64,000 nt of DNA from positions 1,240,001-1,304,000 of the forward strand of contig NZ_VIWX01000001.1 in the NCBI RefSeq assembly GCF_007829955.1, read 5' to 3'. Positions within the stretch are counted from its first letter, which is position 1; each line of letters starts with the position of its first letter. Under the pieces are notes generated by a model. That model saw only the letters and a program-made list of their open reading frames with translations, was not told the DNA's origin and did no database searches. The position numbers and the translations under genes were made by a program. This stretch comes from Saccharopolyspora dendranthemae. GTDB taxonomy: Bacteria > Actinomycetota > Actinomycetes > Mycobacteriales > Pseudonocardiaceae. Shown here piece by piece: positions 16,665 through 27,100 of the stretch.

Positions 16665-19412
16665 TCAGCCCTGCCCGGACGCCGTTGCCTGGGCGGTCTG
16701 CTCCTGCTCCGCGGGCGCCGGCTGCTGCGGCTGGCGCGGCGGTCGCACCGGCCCTGCGGCGACCTGCTCGTCGACGTCGAAGTCCGCTTCGTCGGGGAGT
16801 CCGATGACGCCCATGCCCGCGTCCGCGTTGGTGCCCCAGACGTCTTCGTCCTCGGACAGCCAGGTCTGCCGCTCGCGCTCGTTCTTGTCGCCCTGCTGGC
16901 CCATGCCCCCCATGCCGCCCATCATCGGCGGCATGAACGGCATTCCCCCCATGCCCTGCTGGGTGGAGGGCCCGTTGAGCTGGCTCATGCCCGGGGACGG
17001 CGTCGGGGCCTGCGAACCACCGAGGCCGGAGCCCGCACCGGACCCCATGCCGAAGCCGGTCGTGCCGCCGCCCGCACCGCCGCGCTGCTGCTCGGACCCG
17101 GTGCCCGAGCCGCCCGAGCCGTCGGGTGCGCCGAAACCGTCGGAGACGTTGTCGAAGCCGTAGCCCTCCGCGGGATCGGAGACGCCGTCGAAACCACCGG
17201 AGCCGAGGCCGCCCGCGCCGTCGCCGAAGCCCCCGGCACCGCCGTTGGCAGCGTCACCGAGTCCGGCACCCGCGCCGGAGCCGAGGCCGCCGGGATCGAA
17301 GCCGCCCAAGCCGCCGTTGGCCGCATCGCCCGTGCCGGAGCCGAGCCCGCCCGGGTCGAAACCGCCCTGACCGCCCGGCAGATCGCCGAAACCACCGGCA
17401 CCGCCGTTGGCCGGGTCACCGAGACCGGCGCCCAGACCACCGTCAGCGCCACCGGGCAGATCGCCGAAGCCGCCCGCACCACCGTTGGCCGGATCTCCCA
17501 GGCCCGCGCCCAATCCGGAGTCGGCACCACCGGGCAGACCGGTGTCGCCGAAGCCTCCGGCACCACCGTTGGCCGGGTCGCCCAGACCTCCACCGGCTCC
17601 GGGAATCGGGTTGCCGTTGGAGTCCAGCGGCAACCCGCCCATGCCGGGGCGGTCCTGGTCCTGCTGACCGGGCACGTCGCCGAAGCCGCCCGCACCGCCG
17701 TTGGCGGGGTCGAAGGAGCTCTCGGTCAGGCCGCTGTCGACCAGGCCGGGCTGCTGGGGTCCGCCGCCGAGGCCACCGGCACCGCCGTTGGCGGGGTCGT
17801 TCTGGCCGAAGTCGCCGAAACCACCCGCGCCACCGTTGGCCGGGTCGCCGTTGGGGCTGGTGCCGGGCTTGGTGCCCGCGCCTCCCCCGGCACCGCCACC
17901 CAGTCCGAGTCCGCCGGGTCCGACCACGGGCGGGGTCGCGCCACCGTTGGCGCCGTTGTCGCCGGTCCCGAGGCCGGAGTCCCCACCGAGACCGTCGGGA
18001 CCGCCGAGCCCGCCGCCGAGGCCACCGTTGGCGGGATCACCGGGACCGCCCAGTCCGCTCTCACCGCCGAGACCGCCGACGCCGCCGTTGGCGGGGTCTC
18101 CGCCACCGGGTCCGCCGAGCCCTTCGGGACCGCCGCCGAAACCGCCCGCGCCACCGTTGGCCGGATCACCACCACCGGGTCCGCCGAGGCCTTCCGGGCC
18201 GCCCCCGCCGGTGCCGAGCCCATCGGCCCCGCCGGGCGGCGGCACGTTGGTGTCCCCGCCGGGAGGCGGCACGTTCGTGTCCCCACCGGGCGGCGGCACG
18301 TTGGTGTCACCGCCAGGCGGCGGGGGGATGTTGGTGTCGCCACCGGGAGGCGGCGGGATGTTCGTGTCCCCACCGGGCGGGGTGGTCGGCGGCGTGTTCG
18401 GGGCGCTGACCTCCGGCTCGGTGAGCTCCTTGATCGCCGACTGCGTGTACTTCAGCTCTTCCTCGAGCGGCTTGAGCGCCGCAGCAGCCGCGGTGTCCAG
18501 CGTCGTGAGCTCGGTGAGCGCGGCGTTGGTGATCTCGGTGTTCATCTTGTCCCACGGACCCGCGGTGACCAGGTTGCCTTCCTTGAAGCTGGCCAGCGAG
18601 GTGTTGATGTAGGACTGGGCCTCTTCGGTGCTCTTGCCGTCGAGCTGGTAGTTCGGGGCGCCCTTGACCAGGCCGACGCCGTTGGTCAGGAACTCGTAGA
18701 GCTGGTTCTCGTAGTCGACCCGCTTGTTGTTGGGCAGGTACAGCGCCCGGTTGCGGAAGTCGTAGAAGGCCTCGGCGAGTCCCTTGACCGCCGCTTCGAT
18801 CTTGTCGCCGAGGTTCTTCATCGCCACCGAGACCGCGACGCCGCGGTCGAGAGTGAGCTGCTCGTGCAGGCCTTCGAGCTTGTCGGCGTTCTGGTCCATC
18901 CGCCCCTGGATGACCGAGGCCGCCTTGCCGCTGAACCCGGAATCATCTGAGTCCAGCGACTTGGCCCAGGTCCGGAACTCCTTGCCGGAGGTCTCCAGCC
19001 ACTTCTCGTACTTGCCGACCAGGTCCTGAGCTTGGCGCAGGGTCGGCAGGTCGAGCGTGCCGCTCTTGCCCGAGGACATCTCACCGACGATGGTCCCGGC
19101 GTCGTTGATGGCCTGCGTCCAGGCGTCGGCCGCCGCGGTGTTGCGGTTGACCCGGTAGTAGACGCGGTCGAACGCGGTGTAGGTGAGGTCTTCGGTGGGG
19201 GCGACCCGGTTGCTCAGGTTCTCCTTGAGGCTGTCCCCGGTGAAGTCGGCGTCCTTGCCGCCGGCGCCACCGTCACCGCCGCCTGCGACCTCGAACCACT
19301 TGACGCCTTCGGCCTTGGACTTCAGGTCCGGCCCTTTTCCGGTCAACGCGCTGAGCGCCTGGAAGAACGTCCAGTCGCTGCTCGGGCCTGACAGGTCCGC
19401 GTTCTCGGGCAT
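16665..19412 (-). CDS. Large Gly-rich WXG/PPE-like ESX substrate with DPANGG repeats
   Basis: A 915-residue protein. Residues 1-340 are helical and resemble the AAWKG/PPE-like substrates of actinobacterial ESX loci. Residues about 345-400 are Pro-rich, with five GGDTNI/VPPP repeats. Residues about 400-750 are Gly-rich, with nine DPANGG and two DAANGG repeats, usually followed by AGGFGD. The tail has a Met/Gly stretch and an acidic segment containing EDEDVWG, then a Pro/Gln end. The gene lies between the small WXG100-type genes and the YbaB-like gene. It is probably exported and may form an extracellular or cell-surface structure, by loose analogy with PE_PGRS/PPE proteins. No enzymatic motif was seen. 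Confidence 0.85.
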   Translation of the reverse strand: MPENADLSGPSSDWTFFQALSALTGKGPDLKSKAEGVKWFEVAGGGDGGAGGKDADFTGDSLKENLSNRVAPTEDLTYTAFDRVYYRVNRNTAAADAWTQAINDAGTIVGEMSSGKSGTLDLPTLRQAQDLVGKYEKWLETSGKEFRTWAKSLDSDDSGFSGKAASVIQGRMDQNADKLEGLHEQLTLDRGVAVSVAMKNLGDKIEAAVKGLAEAFYDFRNRALYLPNNKRVDYENQLYEFLTNGVGLVKGAPNYQLDGKSTEEAQSYINTSLASFKEGNLVTAGPWDKMNTEITNAALTELTTLDTAAAAALKPLEEELKYTQSAIKELTEPEVSAPNTPPTTPPGGDTNIPPPPGGDTNIPPPPGGDTNVPPPGGDTNVPPPGGDTNVPPPGGADGLGTGGGGPEGLGGPGGGDPANGGAGGFGGGPEGLGGPGGGDPANGGVGGLGGESGLGGPGDPANGGLGGGLGGPDGLGGDSGLGTGDNGANGGATPPVVGPGGLGLGGGAGGGAGTKPGTSPNGDPANGGAGGFGDFGQNDPANGGAGGLGGGPQQPGLVDSGLTESSFDPANGGAGGFGDVPGQQDQDRPGMGGLPLDSNGNPIPGAGGGLGDPANGGAGGFGDTGLPGGADSGLGAGLGDPANGGAGGFGDLPGGADGGLGAGLGDPANGGAGGFGDLPGGQGGFDPGGLGSGTGDAANGGLGGFDPGGLGSGAGAGLGDAANGGAGGFGDGAGGLGSGGFDGVSDPAEGYGFDNVSDGFGAPDGSGGSGTGSEQQRGGAGGGTTGFGMGSGAGSGLGGSQAPTPSPGMSQLNGPSTQQGMGGMPFMPPMMGGMGGMGQQGDKNERERQTWLSEDEDVWGTNADAGMGVIGLPDEADFDVDEQVAAGPVRPPRQPQQPAPAEQEQTAQATASGQG
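17190..18220 (-). repeat. DPANGGAGGFGD protein-repeat region
   Basis: Eleven imperfect repeats, with core DPANGG or DAANGG, spaced about 16-60 codons apart inside the Gly-rich substrate. Repeats near 17200-17560 are the most alike, as expected from slippage or unequal crossing over. Confidence 0.85.
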
Positions 19413-19507
19413 GGGCTTTCTCCTGCTCCTGGGCTGATGCCGTCAGCTGAGGTCGTTCGACGTGCGGGTCGGGGGTTCAGGGGGCTTTCGGGAACAGCTC
19501 CTCAACC

Positions 19508-19888
19508 TCAGCCGGCGGGAGCCTGCTGACCGAGGTCCGGGTAGTCCTGGACGAACTCGGTCGCCGAGTAGCTGGCGAGGTCGTCGGTGTCCTCGAAGAC
19601 GCGCTTGGCGTCGTTGAGGGCTTCGGTGAACTTGCGCCAGTCCTTGCTCGTCTTCTCGTTCATGGTCTCGGCGGATTTGCCCAGGACGCCCAGGGATTCG
19701 TTGAGCGACTGGATGGCCGGCCATTCGGGGTTGCCCGCGTGGACCCGCTCGCCGAGGTCCGCCGCGAGGCGAATTCCGCTGCTGGCTCCCAGGAACTGCT
19801 TGCGCAGCTCGTCTTCGTGGGTGTCGACGTTCTTGATCATCTTCTCGTACTGACCGCTGTCGAACTTCGTCTTCGTCTCGTCAGCCAC
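19508..19888 (-). CDS. WXG100-type small ESX protein with YxxxE motif
   Basis: The GTG at 19888 is chosen because AAAGGAGAG lies about 5 nt upstream. The protein is 126 residues (VADETKTKFDSGQYEK...). It is helical and hydrophilic without a signal peptide. Near the C-terminus, YSATE fits the YxxxD/E export motif of type VII substrates. It sits between the two canonical WXG100 genes and the large Gly-rich substrate. Probable exported partner protein. Confidence 0.8.
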   Translation of the reverse strand: MADETKTKFDSGQYEKMIKNVDTHEDELRKQFLGASSGIRLAADLGERVHAGNPEWPAIQSLNESLGVLGKSAETMNEKTSKDWRKFTEALNDAKRVFEDTDDLASYSATEFVQDYPDLGQQAPAG

Positions 19889-20092
19889 GAGACTCTCCTT
19901 TGCACGGGGAGGAAGGGGGATCGGGTGCGGGCCGCTGCGCGTGGCGACCCGCACCCGAAACTTCAACCCGGTGGCGCCCTCTCCGGGCGGCGCGATCCGC
20001 TGCCCCAGGTGAGGGGAACGGTGTGCGCCGCACCGGTTCTCAGGCGTGATCCACCGGCACCGCTGAGCGGAGCGCGCTCAGGCGGAACCGAC

Positions 20093-20380
20093 TCACGCCA
20101 TGATCTGGGCGCTGCGGTTGTCACCGTCCTGGAACGCCTGCGCGGCGTTGTTGGACGAGGTGAAACCGCTGTTGAGGCGGGTGTTCATCTCGGTGTAGGC
20201 CTGGTTCCACTTCTGCTGCTTCTCGGCCCACAGCGGCGCGGCCTTGCCCTGCGTGGCCTCGCCCATGTTCTTCAGGAAGCCGTTGAGCTCGTCGAGGATG
20301 GTGCCCATCTGACGAACGGCCTGCTGCAGCCCCATGTTGACCTCTTCGTAGGCCCCGTGCTGCACGCTGAACTGAGTCAT
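20093..20380 (-). CDS. WXG100 family protein (EsxB/EsxA-like)
   Basis: A 95-residue protein with two predicted helices joined by a turn at PLWAEKQQKWNQAY. The W-x-x-x-Q pattern replaces the classic W-x-G. Proteins of this size and position form helical-hairpin heterodimers that are secreted by ESX systems. Its partner is probably the product of the gene at 20630-20941. The two are separated by about 250 nt holding the structured repeat element described below. Confidence 0.85.
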   Translation of the reverse strand: MTQFSVQHGAYEEVNMGLQQAVRQMGTILDELNGFLKNMGEATQGKAAPLWAEKQQKWNQAYTEMNTRLNSGFTSSNNAAQAFQDGDNRSAQIMA

Positions 20381-20406
20381 ACCAATCTCCGTTCTAGGTA
20401 GGAAGT

Positions 20407-20620
20407 CTCACAAGAAGGTGTTCGGGTCAGGAAACCGGTCACGCAAGCACCGAAGGTGCTTTCTCTCTGCCCCACCTGAGCAACCGGCACCGCCGCGGGT
20501 TCTGAGCGCTTCCGTGGCGAGGACGCCGCGACGCCGTGTATTGGCATACATCAGGAGTGGCGCCCGGAGTCCACGGAAGCGCTCAGGTTCCGCTACCCGC
20601 ACCGCTAAGCAAATAGAGCA
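20407..20620. repeat. Structured intergenic repeat element, copy 1
   Basis: A 16-bp inverted repeat (20502-20517 with 20571-20586) encloses a conserved interior containing an inner TGTAT/ATACA stem and the box ATCAGGAGTGGCGC. It is followed by a conserved tail, GGTTCCGCTACCCGCACCGC. A second copy with a different but still paired stem lies at about 37500-37694. Function unknown; RNA or single-strand DNA structure is likely conserved. Confidence 0.75.
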
Positions 20621-20629
20621 GCGAAAGGA

Positions 20630-20941
20630 TCAGAGATCCGCGCCGGAGGCGTTGTCTGCTGCTTGCTGGGCTGCTTGCAGCGAGGCGTTGCGAACGTCCA
20701 TCACGCGCTGGTTGAGCTGGTTGAGCTCGCTCTCGATGCGCGAGAAGTCGCCGGCCCACACGCCGAACTTGTCGACCAGCATGCGACCGGAGTCGGACAC
20801 GTTGGCCTGGCCCAGCGAGGCCGCCTGGGTCTGGACCTGGTTGTTGAGCTGGCGCATCTGGGACAGCGACTGGTTGGTCGCCTCGATGATCTGCTGCAGC
20901 TGCGAGTCGTTGAGTCCGTACTGGGCACCTGGTGCGGTCAT
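20630..20941 (-). CDS. WXG100 family protein (EsxA-like)
   Basis: A 103-residue helical-hairpin protein. GVWAGDF in the middle is the W-x-G turn, with Gln-rich helices on both sides, and it carries no signal peptide. This is the standard layout of ESX substrates. It lies 66 nt after the end of eccB on the same strand. Probable heterodimer partner of the product of 20093-20380. Confidence 0.9.
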   Translation of the reverse strand: MTAPGAQYGLNDSQLQQIIEATNQSLSQMRQLNNQVQTQAASLGQANVSDSGRMLVDKFGVWAGDFSRIESELNQLNQRVMDVRNASLQAAQQAADNASGADL

Positions 20942-21007
20942 CGGGTTCTCCTTGCACTGTGCGGGATTCGGATTGCTTGTCGCCTGCCGGCCACGACGGC
21001 CGGTGGC

Positions 21008-22432
21008 TCAGGGTGCTGTTTGCACACCACCGCCTGCGGCTCGCTCCGGTGCGAGCACCGGCCCGGTCGGCAGCAGCGAGAGCAGGTGCGCTGGAACCGG
21101 AACCGCTTCGGCCAGCCGATAACCGAGGGCTTCGGCTGCGCTCTGGCCGGGCACCGGGTATTTGGCGCCCGAGTCTGTGACCAGGTAGAGGCCGGCGCCT
21201 GGTACGCCGGGTGCGGGGAGCGTGCGGGCGAGCACGCCTGCGCCGGGTTGGACGTCGATCCGGTCGGCGGTGAACTCGTCTCGTTCGATGCCGGGTCCGT
21301 CGACGACCACGCCGCCGTCGGGCCACCCGCTGACCAATGTGGACTTGACTCCGCGCGGGCCGGGTTCGACCTGGATGCAGGGCGTTCCGGCGTCGGGGTC
21401 GCCGGTCTGGCCGGCGGTGTCCAGCAGCGACGGGGGCTGGTCGGGCAGCTGCGCCATGAGCGGCGAGGAGGGCACCTGTCCGACCGAGGCCATCGCGGCG
21501 GGTGACAGGGCGCGTGGGCTCGCCTGCCCACCTCCTGCCGGGTCGCCCATCGCCAGCGCGGCGGTGGTGCCGTTGACCGGCATGAGGCCGCTGGTGGTGA
21601 GCATGTGGAGCGTTCGCGGGCGTCCGACGACCTCGACGGAGAAGATCTGCCCGATGCGGGTCGGTTGTCCGCCGAGCGTCGGGCCGGGCTGGCCGGCGCC
21701 GGGGATCTGGAGCGGCCCGAGGTCTGGTCCGGAGGGCGTGCTGTTGAGGAACGCGTCGCGCACCGGCAGCGCGGTGGAGGGGTCGTAGCCCAGCACGGCG
21801 GCCACCCACGGGGCGCTGAGCTTCATCCGCTTGTCCCGCCACACCAGGTAGTGGTCACCGGCGCTGGAGCGCACGAGGACGGCTTCGTCCTGCTGCGCGG
21901 GTTCCACGTCGGACGTGTCGCCGACGTGCAGGGAGACGGTGGCGTGCGGGGCCCCGGCGGCGTCGCGGGTGGTGGTCGCGCACACCAGCCACGCCTGGCC
22001 CGCACTGCCCGCGGCGCCGGCCGGGATCCCGTCCGGAGCGCCGACGATGCCGACGGGAGTGCCGCGGGGAACCTCGCTCAGCGTCGAGTCGGACACCTCC
22101 GCGACTTCGCTCGCTCCGAGGAGCCGCGCCGACGCGTAGTTGAGCACCGGTCGCAGCGTGCCGTCGGAAGCCAGCACGTACTGGCTCCCGGTCTCCTTCT
22201 CCACGATGAGCTTGCCGGGCTCGGACCAGTCGGTCGCTCCGCCGAAGCCGAGGACTCCGGCGACGGCGAAGCCGGCGACGATGAGCATCGACAGCATCAG
22301 GCCGATCACGTAGCCCAGCGGGGTCCGCCGCAGGGGCGGGTCGGGTGCGTCGGGTTCGCCCTGCACGAGTGCGGAGACGACTCGCGCCGACATGAAGGAG
22401 TGCGCCTGCACCTGGTCACTGCGCGAGTGCAC
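21008..22432 (-). CDS. eccB: Type VII secretion membrane protein EccB
   Basis: A 474-residue protein. The N-terminus HSRSDQVQAHSFMSARVV is typical of EccB. A single transmembrane helix (about residues 42-65) anchors it, with the large remainder outside the membrane. EccB is a core subunit of the ESX membrane complex with EccC, EccD and EccE. The gene follows eccD on the same strand (70 nt apart) and precedes the small WXG100 genes. The start is the first ATG that yields the conserved N-terminus. Confidence 0.93.
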   Translation of the reverse strand: MHSRSDQVQAHSFMSARVVSALVQGEPDAPDPPLRRTPLGYVIGLMLSMLIVAGFAVAGVLGFGGATDWSEPGKLIVEKETGSQYVLASDGTLRPVLNYASARLLGASEVAEVSDSTLSEVPRGTPVGIVGAPDGIPAGAAGSAGQAWLVCATTTRDAAGAPHATVSLHVGDTSDVEPAQQDEAVLVRSSAGDHYLVWRDKRMKLSAPWVAAVLGYDPSTALPVRDAFLNSTPSGPDLGPLQIPGAGQPGPTLGGQPTRIGQIFSVEVVGRPRTLHMLTTSGLMPVNGTTAALAMGDPAGGGQASPRALSPAAMASVGQVPSSPLMAQLPDQPPSLLDTAGQTGDPDAGTPCIQVEPGPRGVKSTLVSGWPDGGVVVDGPGIERDEFTADRIDVQPGAGVLARTLPAPGVPGAGLYLVTDSGAKYPVPGQSAAEALGYRLAEAVPVPAHLLSLLPTGPVLAPERAAGGGVQTAP

Positions 22433-22501
22433 GACGACCTCCCCGGAACCGGGACTGCCGGAGGGCCGCTGCCCGCGCGGCTGAGCGGTGGAGCACGTCT
22501 G

Positions 22502-23923
22502 TCACGACCACGACGCCCTCACCACCGCGTAGAGGTTCAGGGCCGCGAAGGTCATCGGGATGATCGCGATGGCGAGGGTGGTGTGCGCCCAGTCGCCGGC
22601 CCGGCCCCAGTGCGGCAGCATGCGCCGGCCGGGCAGCCTGCGGGCACCGGCGAGCAGCAGTCCGGCGATGACGATCAGGCCGCCGATGATGGCGATCCGC
22701 CACGGGCCGGGGATCAGCAGGCACATCGCGGTGATCACCGCGGCGAGCCCGAGGAATCCGGGCACCATGACCGCGATCCGCTGGCGGGAGCTGACGAACT
22801 CGCGGGAGTGCAGCAGGAGCAGCAGCGAGGCGATCGCGGCGAGCGTCGGTGACGCCCATCCGGGGGTGAAGGCGAGGATGCCGAGGCAGCCGGCGATGAC
22901 GACGCCGAGTCCGCAGCACAGCGCGGTGAGGTTGGAGTCGGCGGCGGCCGTGCGGTCCATCAGCTCTCGGCCCGGTTCGGGGTCGATGCCTTCTTGGAAC
23001 TGCTCGGCGGAGGTCGGCAGCGGCGGCACCTTGAGTCCGGCCATCCACGCGGAGATGCGCGGGACGCGGGTTCCCACCAGCAGCGTCACGGCCAGCACGA
23101 CGGCGGCGGCACCACCGGCGGAGAGCATGTCGAAGGTGTTGAGCAGCCCGACGAGCGCGGTCAGCCCGGTCGTCAGCATCGCGGCGACGTACCCGGCGCC
23201 GAAGCCGCCTCCGACCAGGAACCGGCCGAGCACGATGGCGCTGGTGCACACCGCGGCAGCGGTCAGGCAGGGCGCGACGAGCTGGGCGTTCATCGCGATC
23301 ACGGGCCTGCCGATCATCGGCAGCGCCCACCCGGCGGCGGCACCGAAGACGGCGCTGCCGGAGAACAGCAGTTCCGATGCGGCCCGGTCGCCGAGGGCGC
23401 GCGAGGACAGGGCGGCGGCACCGAGCAGCAGCAGCGCGATGCTTCCCGCGGTGATCGCGACCCACTGCCCGGCTCCGATGGTGGGCAGCAGGATCAGTCC
23501 GAGCACCAGCGAGGCGCCCAGCAGCGCGAGCAACGTGCGTCGGGTGTTCTCCGGTCGCCACAAGTCCTTGCGGTGGTGGCGGATTCCGGCCGCCACGCCG
23601 TCGGCGAGGTCGTCGAAGTCGGCGGGCGGCAACTGGTCGTTGCGCGGCCGGAGGTGGAGGATGTCGCCGTCGTAGAGGCCCAGCGCGGCGGTGCCGAGAT
23701 CTTCTTGCAGCGCGGGCTCACCGAGCCGCTGCAGGACCCAACCGTCGTGTTCCAGACCCGCGTTCCCGAGCCCACCTCCGAGGTGGTCGAGGAAGGTGGG
23801 CAACAGATCCGCGAGCGGAATGTGCGCGGGCACCGCCAGCTCGACGCGCGAGCCGGGTCCCTGGATCGTCAGTCGACACACCTCGCCCGCAGCGACCGCG
23901 GGCTGAGCCGTCGTTCCCGTCAT
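22502..23923 (-). CDS. eccD: Type VII secretion integral membrane protein EccD
   Basis: A 473-residue protein from ATG 23923. A TTG at 23959 and a GTG at 23929 are alternatives. The N-terminal ubiquitin-like domain (residues about 15-100, VCRLTIQGPGSRVEL...) is followed by about 11 transmembrane helices, as expected for EccD, which forms the ESX pore vestibule as a dimer. The gene is divergent from eccC across about 270 nt, which suggests a shared regulatory region. Confidence 0.93.
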   Translation of the reverse strand: MTGTTAQPAVAAGEVCRLTIQGPGSRVELAVPAHIPLADLLPTFLDHLGGGLGNAGLEHDGWVLQRLGEPALQEDLGTAALGLYDGDILHLRPRNDQLPPADFDDLADGVAAGIRHHRKDLWRPENTRRTLLALLGASLVLGLILLPTIGAGQWVAITAGSIALLLLGAAALSSRALGDRAASELLFSGSAVFGAAAGWALPMIGRPVIAMNAQLVAPCLTAAAVCTSAIVLGRFLVGGGFGAGYVAAMLTTGLTALVGLLNTFDMLSAGGAAAVVLAVTLLVGTRVPRISAWMAGLKVPPLPTSAEQFQEGIDPEPGRELMDRTAAADSNLTALCCGLGVVIAGCLGILAFTPGWASPTLAAIASLLLLLHSREFVSSRQRIAVMVPGFLGLAAVITAMCLLIPGPWRIAIIGGLIVIAGLLLAGARRLPGRRMLPHWGRAGDWAHTTLAIAIIPMTFAALNLYAVVRASWS

Positions 23924-24194
23924 ATCCACAACACGGTCCCCGGCACTCGAACAGTTCAACCGTTCTGATCAATCGCGTCCTCCGCTCGCACACCGCCCAC
24001 CTGCGTCGCGGGAGCCATGCACCGCTGATCGGCCGAATCGTCCGAACCCGCACAAGAACCAACGGGGTTCCGGACGTTGATCGGTATTTCGGGTGATGCT
24101 TTCGTGCTCCGGATTTCCGCCGCTGCTGTGACCCGTTCGGAGTCCTTCAACCGTGTAGAGGGATGAGGGCAAGCAGTGAGAGGATCTGATCGCA
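23924..24194. other. Intergenic region between eccD and eccC
   Basis: This 271-nt divergent region must hold promoters for both arms of the ESX locus. I see an AGAGGA ribosome-binding site for eccC at 24179-24184 but no confident operator or -35/-10 pair. Confidence 0.5.
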
Positions 24195-27100
24195 TTGAGT
24201 GTGACGCCGTTCCGGCGACCGGCCAGGCAGAAGCCCCCCGTGATGCCCGACGGGGAACTGTCCTTGCAGGAGCCGCCCGTCATACCCGAGCAGGTCAGCG
24301 GTGGTTTCGGCGGGCTGTTGATGTACCTGCCGATGGCACTGGGTTCCGGCGCCATGATGCTGATGTTCATGGGCCGCGGTGGATCCGGCGGTTTCGGCGG
24401 CATCGGTCTCATCGTGGTGGCGTTGATGGCGGTGTCCATGCTGGCCATGGGTTTCGGTCAGATGGGCCGCAGCATCGGTGAGCGCAAGCGCCGCCTCAAG
24501 GGCGAGCGTCGCGACTACCTCCGCTACCTGGGCCAGATGCGCAAGCAGGTCCGCCAGGTCGCGATGGATCAGCGAAAAGCCCTGTCGTGGCGGCATCCCG
24601 ATCCGGCCGGCCTGTGGTCGGTGGCGATGAGCGGACGGCTGTGGGAGCGCCGGCTCTCGCACGCCGACTTCGCCGAGGTGCGCATCGGCCGGTCCGCTCA
24701 GCGGCTGGCGATGAAGATGACGCCGGTGCAGTCCAAACCGGTCGAAGACCTGGAGCCGCTGTCCGCCCGCGCGCTGCGGCGGTTCATCAAGGCTTACACC
24801 ACTGTGGACGATCTGCCGACGGCCCTGTTCCTGCGCGGCTTCTCGCAGGTGCAGATGCGCGGCGACACCGAGGCGGCCCGCGGTCTGCTGCGCGCGGTCC
24901 TCGCGCAGCTGGTGACCTTCCACTCCCCCGACGACCTCAAGATCGCGGTGTGCGCGAGCCCGGACCGAGCGCCGGAGTGGGACTGGGTGAAGTGGCTGCC
25001 GCACGCCCAGCACACCAGCCAGCAGGACGGTGCTGGTCACGTGCGGATGCTGACCGAGACGCTGGCCGAGCTGGAGGCGATGATCGGCCCGGAGCTGGGC
25101 GACCGCGGCCGGTTCGAGGCGGGCGCGAGCCCGACCCGCGACGAGCCCTACGTGGTGGTCGTCCTCGACGGTGTCGACACCCCGGCGGAGTCGCGGCTGG
25201 CGGGCGCGGGCTACCGCAACGCGACGGTGCTCAACCTGGACATGTCCGGTCCCGCGCAGCGCACCACGCTCCGGCTGGAGCTGTCCGGCCAGAAGATCGA
25301 CATGATCCGGCTCAACCGCTCGGGCGCCGAGGTGCGCACCGAGCTGGGCGTTCCGGACTCGAAGGGGCTCTCGCAGGTCACCTCGCTGGCGCGCACGCTC
25401 GCGCCGTTCCGGCTCAGCGCCACCACCGACATCGTCGAGCCCATGGTCACCGACTTCGACCTGGCCGCGCTGCTGGAAGTCGGCGAGATGGACAAGCTCG
25501 ACGCCGCCCGCACGTGGGCGCGGACCTCGCAGCAGGACCGGCTCCGGGTGCCGATCGGCATCGCCGAGAACGGCACCAAGATCGAGCTGGACATCAAGGA
25601 GTCGGCACAGGGCGGCATGGGCCCGCACGGCCTGCTGATCGGCGCGACCGGTTCGGGCAAGTCGGAGCTGCTGCGGACCCTGGTGGTCGCGATGGCGGTC
25701 ACGCACTCCTCCGAGGTCCTCAACTTCGTGCTGGTGGACTTCAAGGGCGGCGCGACGTTCCTCGGACTCGACGAGCTCCCGCACACCTCCGCGGTGATCA
25801 CCAACCTCGCCGACGAGGCCCCGCTGGTCACCCGCATGCAGGACGCGCTGCAGGGCGAGATGGTGCGCCGCCAGGAGCTGCTGCGCTCCGCGGGCAATTA
25901 CAGCTCGCTGCTGGAGTACGAGAAGGCCCGCGCGGCAGGCGCTCCGCTGGCACCGATGCCGAGCCTGTTCCTAGTGGTCGACGAGTTCAGCGAACTGCTC
26001 GCCTCGCACCCGGACTTCTCGGAGCTGTTCGTGATGATCGGCCGACTGGGCCGGTCGCTGGGCGTGCACCTGCTGCTGGCCTCGCAGCGGATCGACGACG
26101 GCCGGATGCACAAGCTGGAGAGCCACCTGTCCTACCGGATCGGTCTGCGCACCTTCTCGGCGATGGAAAGCCGTTCCGTGATCGGTGTTCCCGACGCCTA
26201 CCAGCTGCCCAGCGCGCCGGGCAACGGTTACCTGCGCTCGGACGTGGCGACGCTGTCGCGGTTCAAGGCCGCCTACGTCTCGGCGCCGTTCAAGCGGCGC
26301 ACCGCCGAGCAGCGCAAGGCGGAGATCAGCCGTCAGGTGGTGGCCTTCAGCGCGGCCCGGCTTCCCGACTCGCCCACCGAGCACGCCCCGGAACCCGAGC
26401 CCGAGACCGAGGAGGAAATGACCGAGACGCTGCTGCAGGTCGCGGTCAGCCGTCTCAAGGGCCAGGGCCCTCCCGCGCACCAGGTGTGGCTCCCTCCGCT
26501 GGACGAGCCTCCGCCGCTCGACGAGCTGCTGCCGCCGCTGGTCCCCGACGCCGACCACGGCCTGACCCCGATCAGCTGGCCGGGTCGGGGCAAGCTGCAG
26601 GTCCCGGTGGGCGTCATCGACAAGCCCTTCGACCAGGCCCGCGAGCTGTACATGGTGGACCTGTCCGGGGTCGGCGGGCACGTCGGCATCGCCGGTGGCC
26701 CGCAGGCGGGCAAGTCCACGATGCTGCGAACGCTCATCGCCGGTCTGGCGCTGACCCACACGCCCGACGAGGTGCAGTTCTACTGCCTGGACTTCGGCGG
26801 CGGCACCCTGCAGACCCTCGGCGAGCTGCCGCACATCGGCGGCATCGCGGGCCGCATGGACTCCGAGCGGGTCAGCCGGACCGTCGCCGAGGTGCAGGGC
26901 GTGCTCGCCCAGCGCGAGGAGATCTTCGCCGCGCACGGCGTGGAGAACATGGCCGAGTACCGGGAACGGCGCCGCAAGGGCACGATCCCGGAGGACTCCT
27001 TCGGCGACGTGTTCCTGGTCGTGGACAACTGGGGCACGCTGCGCAGCGACTTCGAGCAGCACGACCAGACGATCCGGTCGCTGGCCTCGCGCGGCCTGAC

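Noticed and set aside
20408..20602. Short minus-strand frame in the intergenic repeat between the WXG100 genes
   Set aside because: Its product shares only RVAEP and LRAPLLM with a frame at 37570-37806, because both lie in the same structured repeat; the repeat explains it better than a gene.
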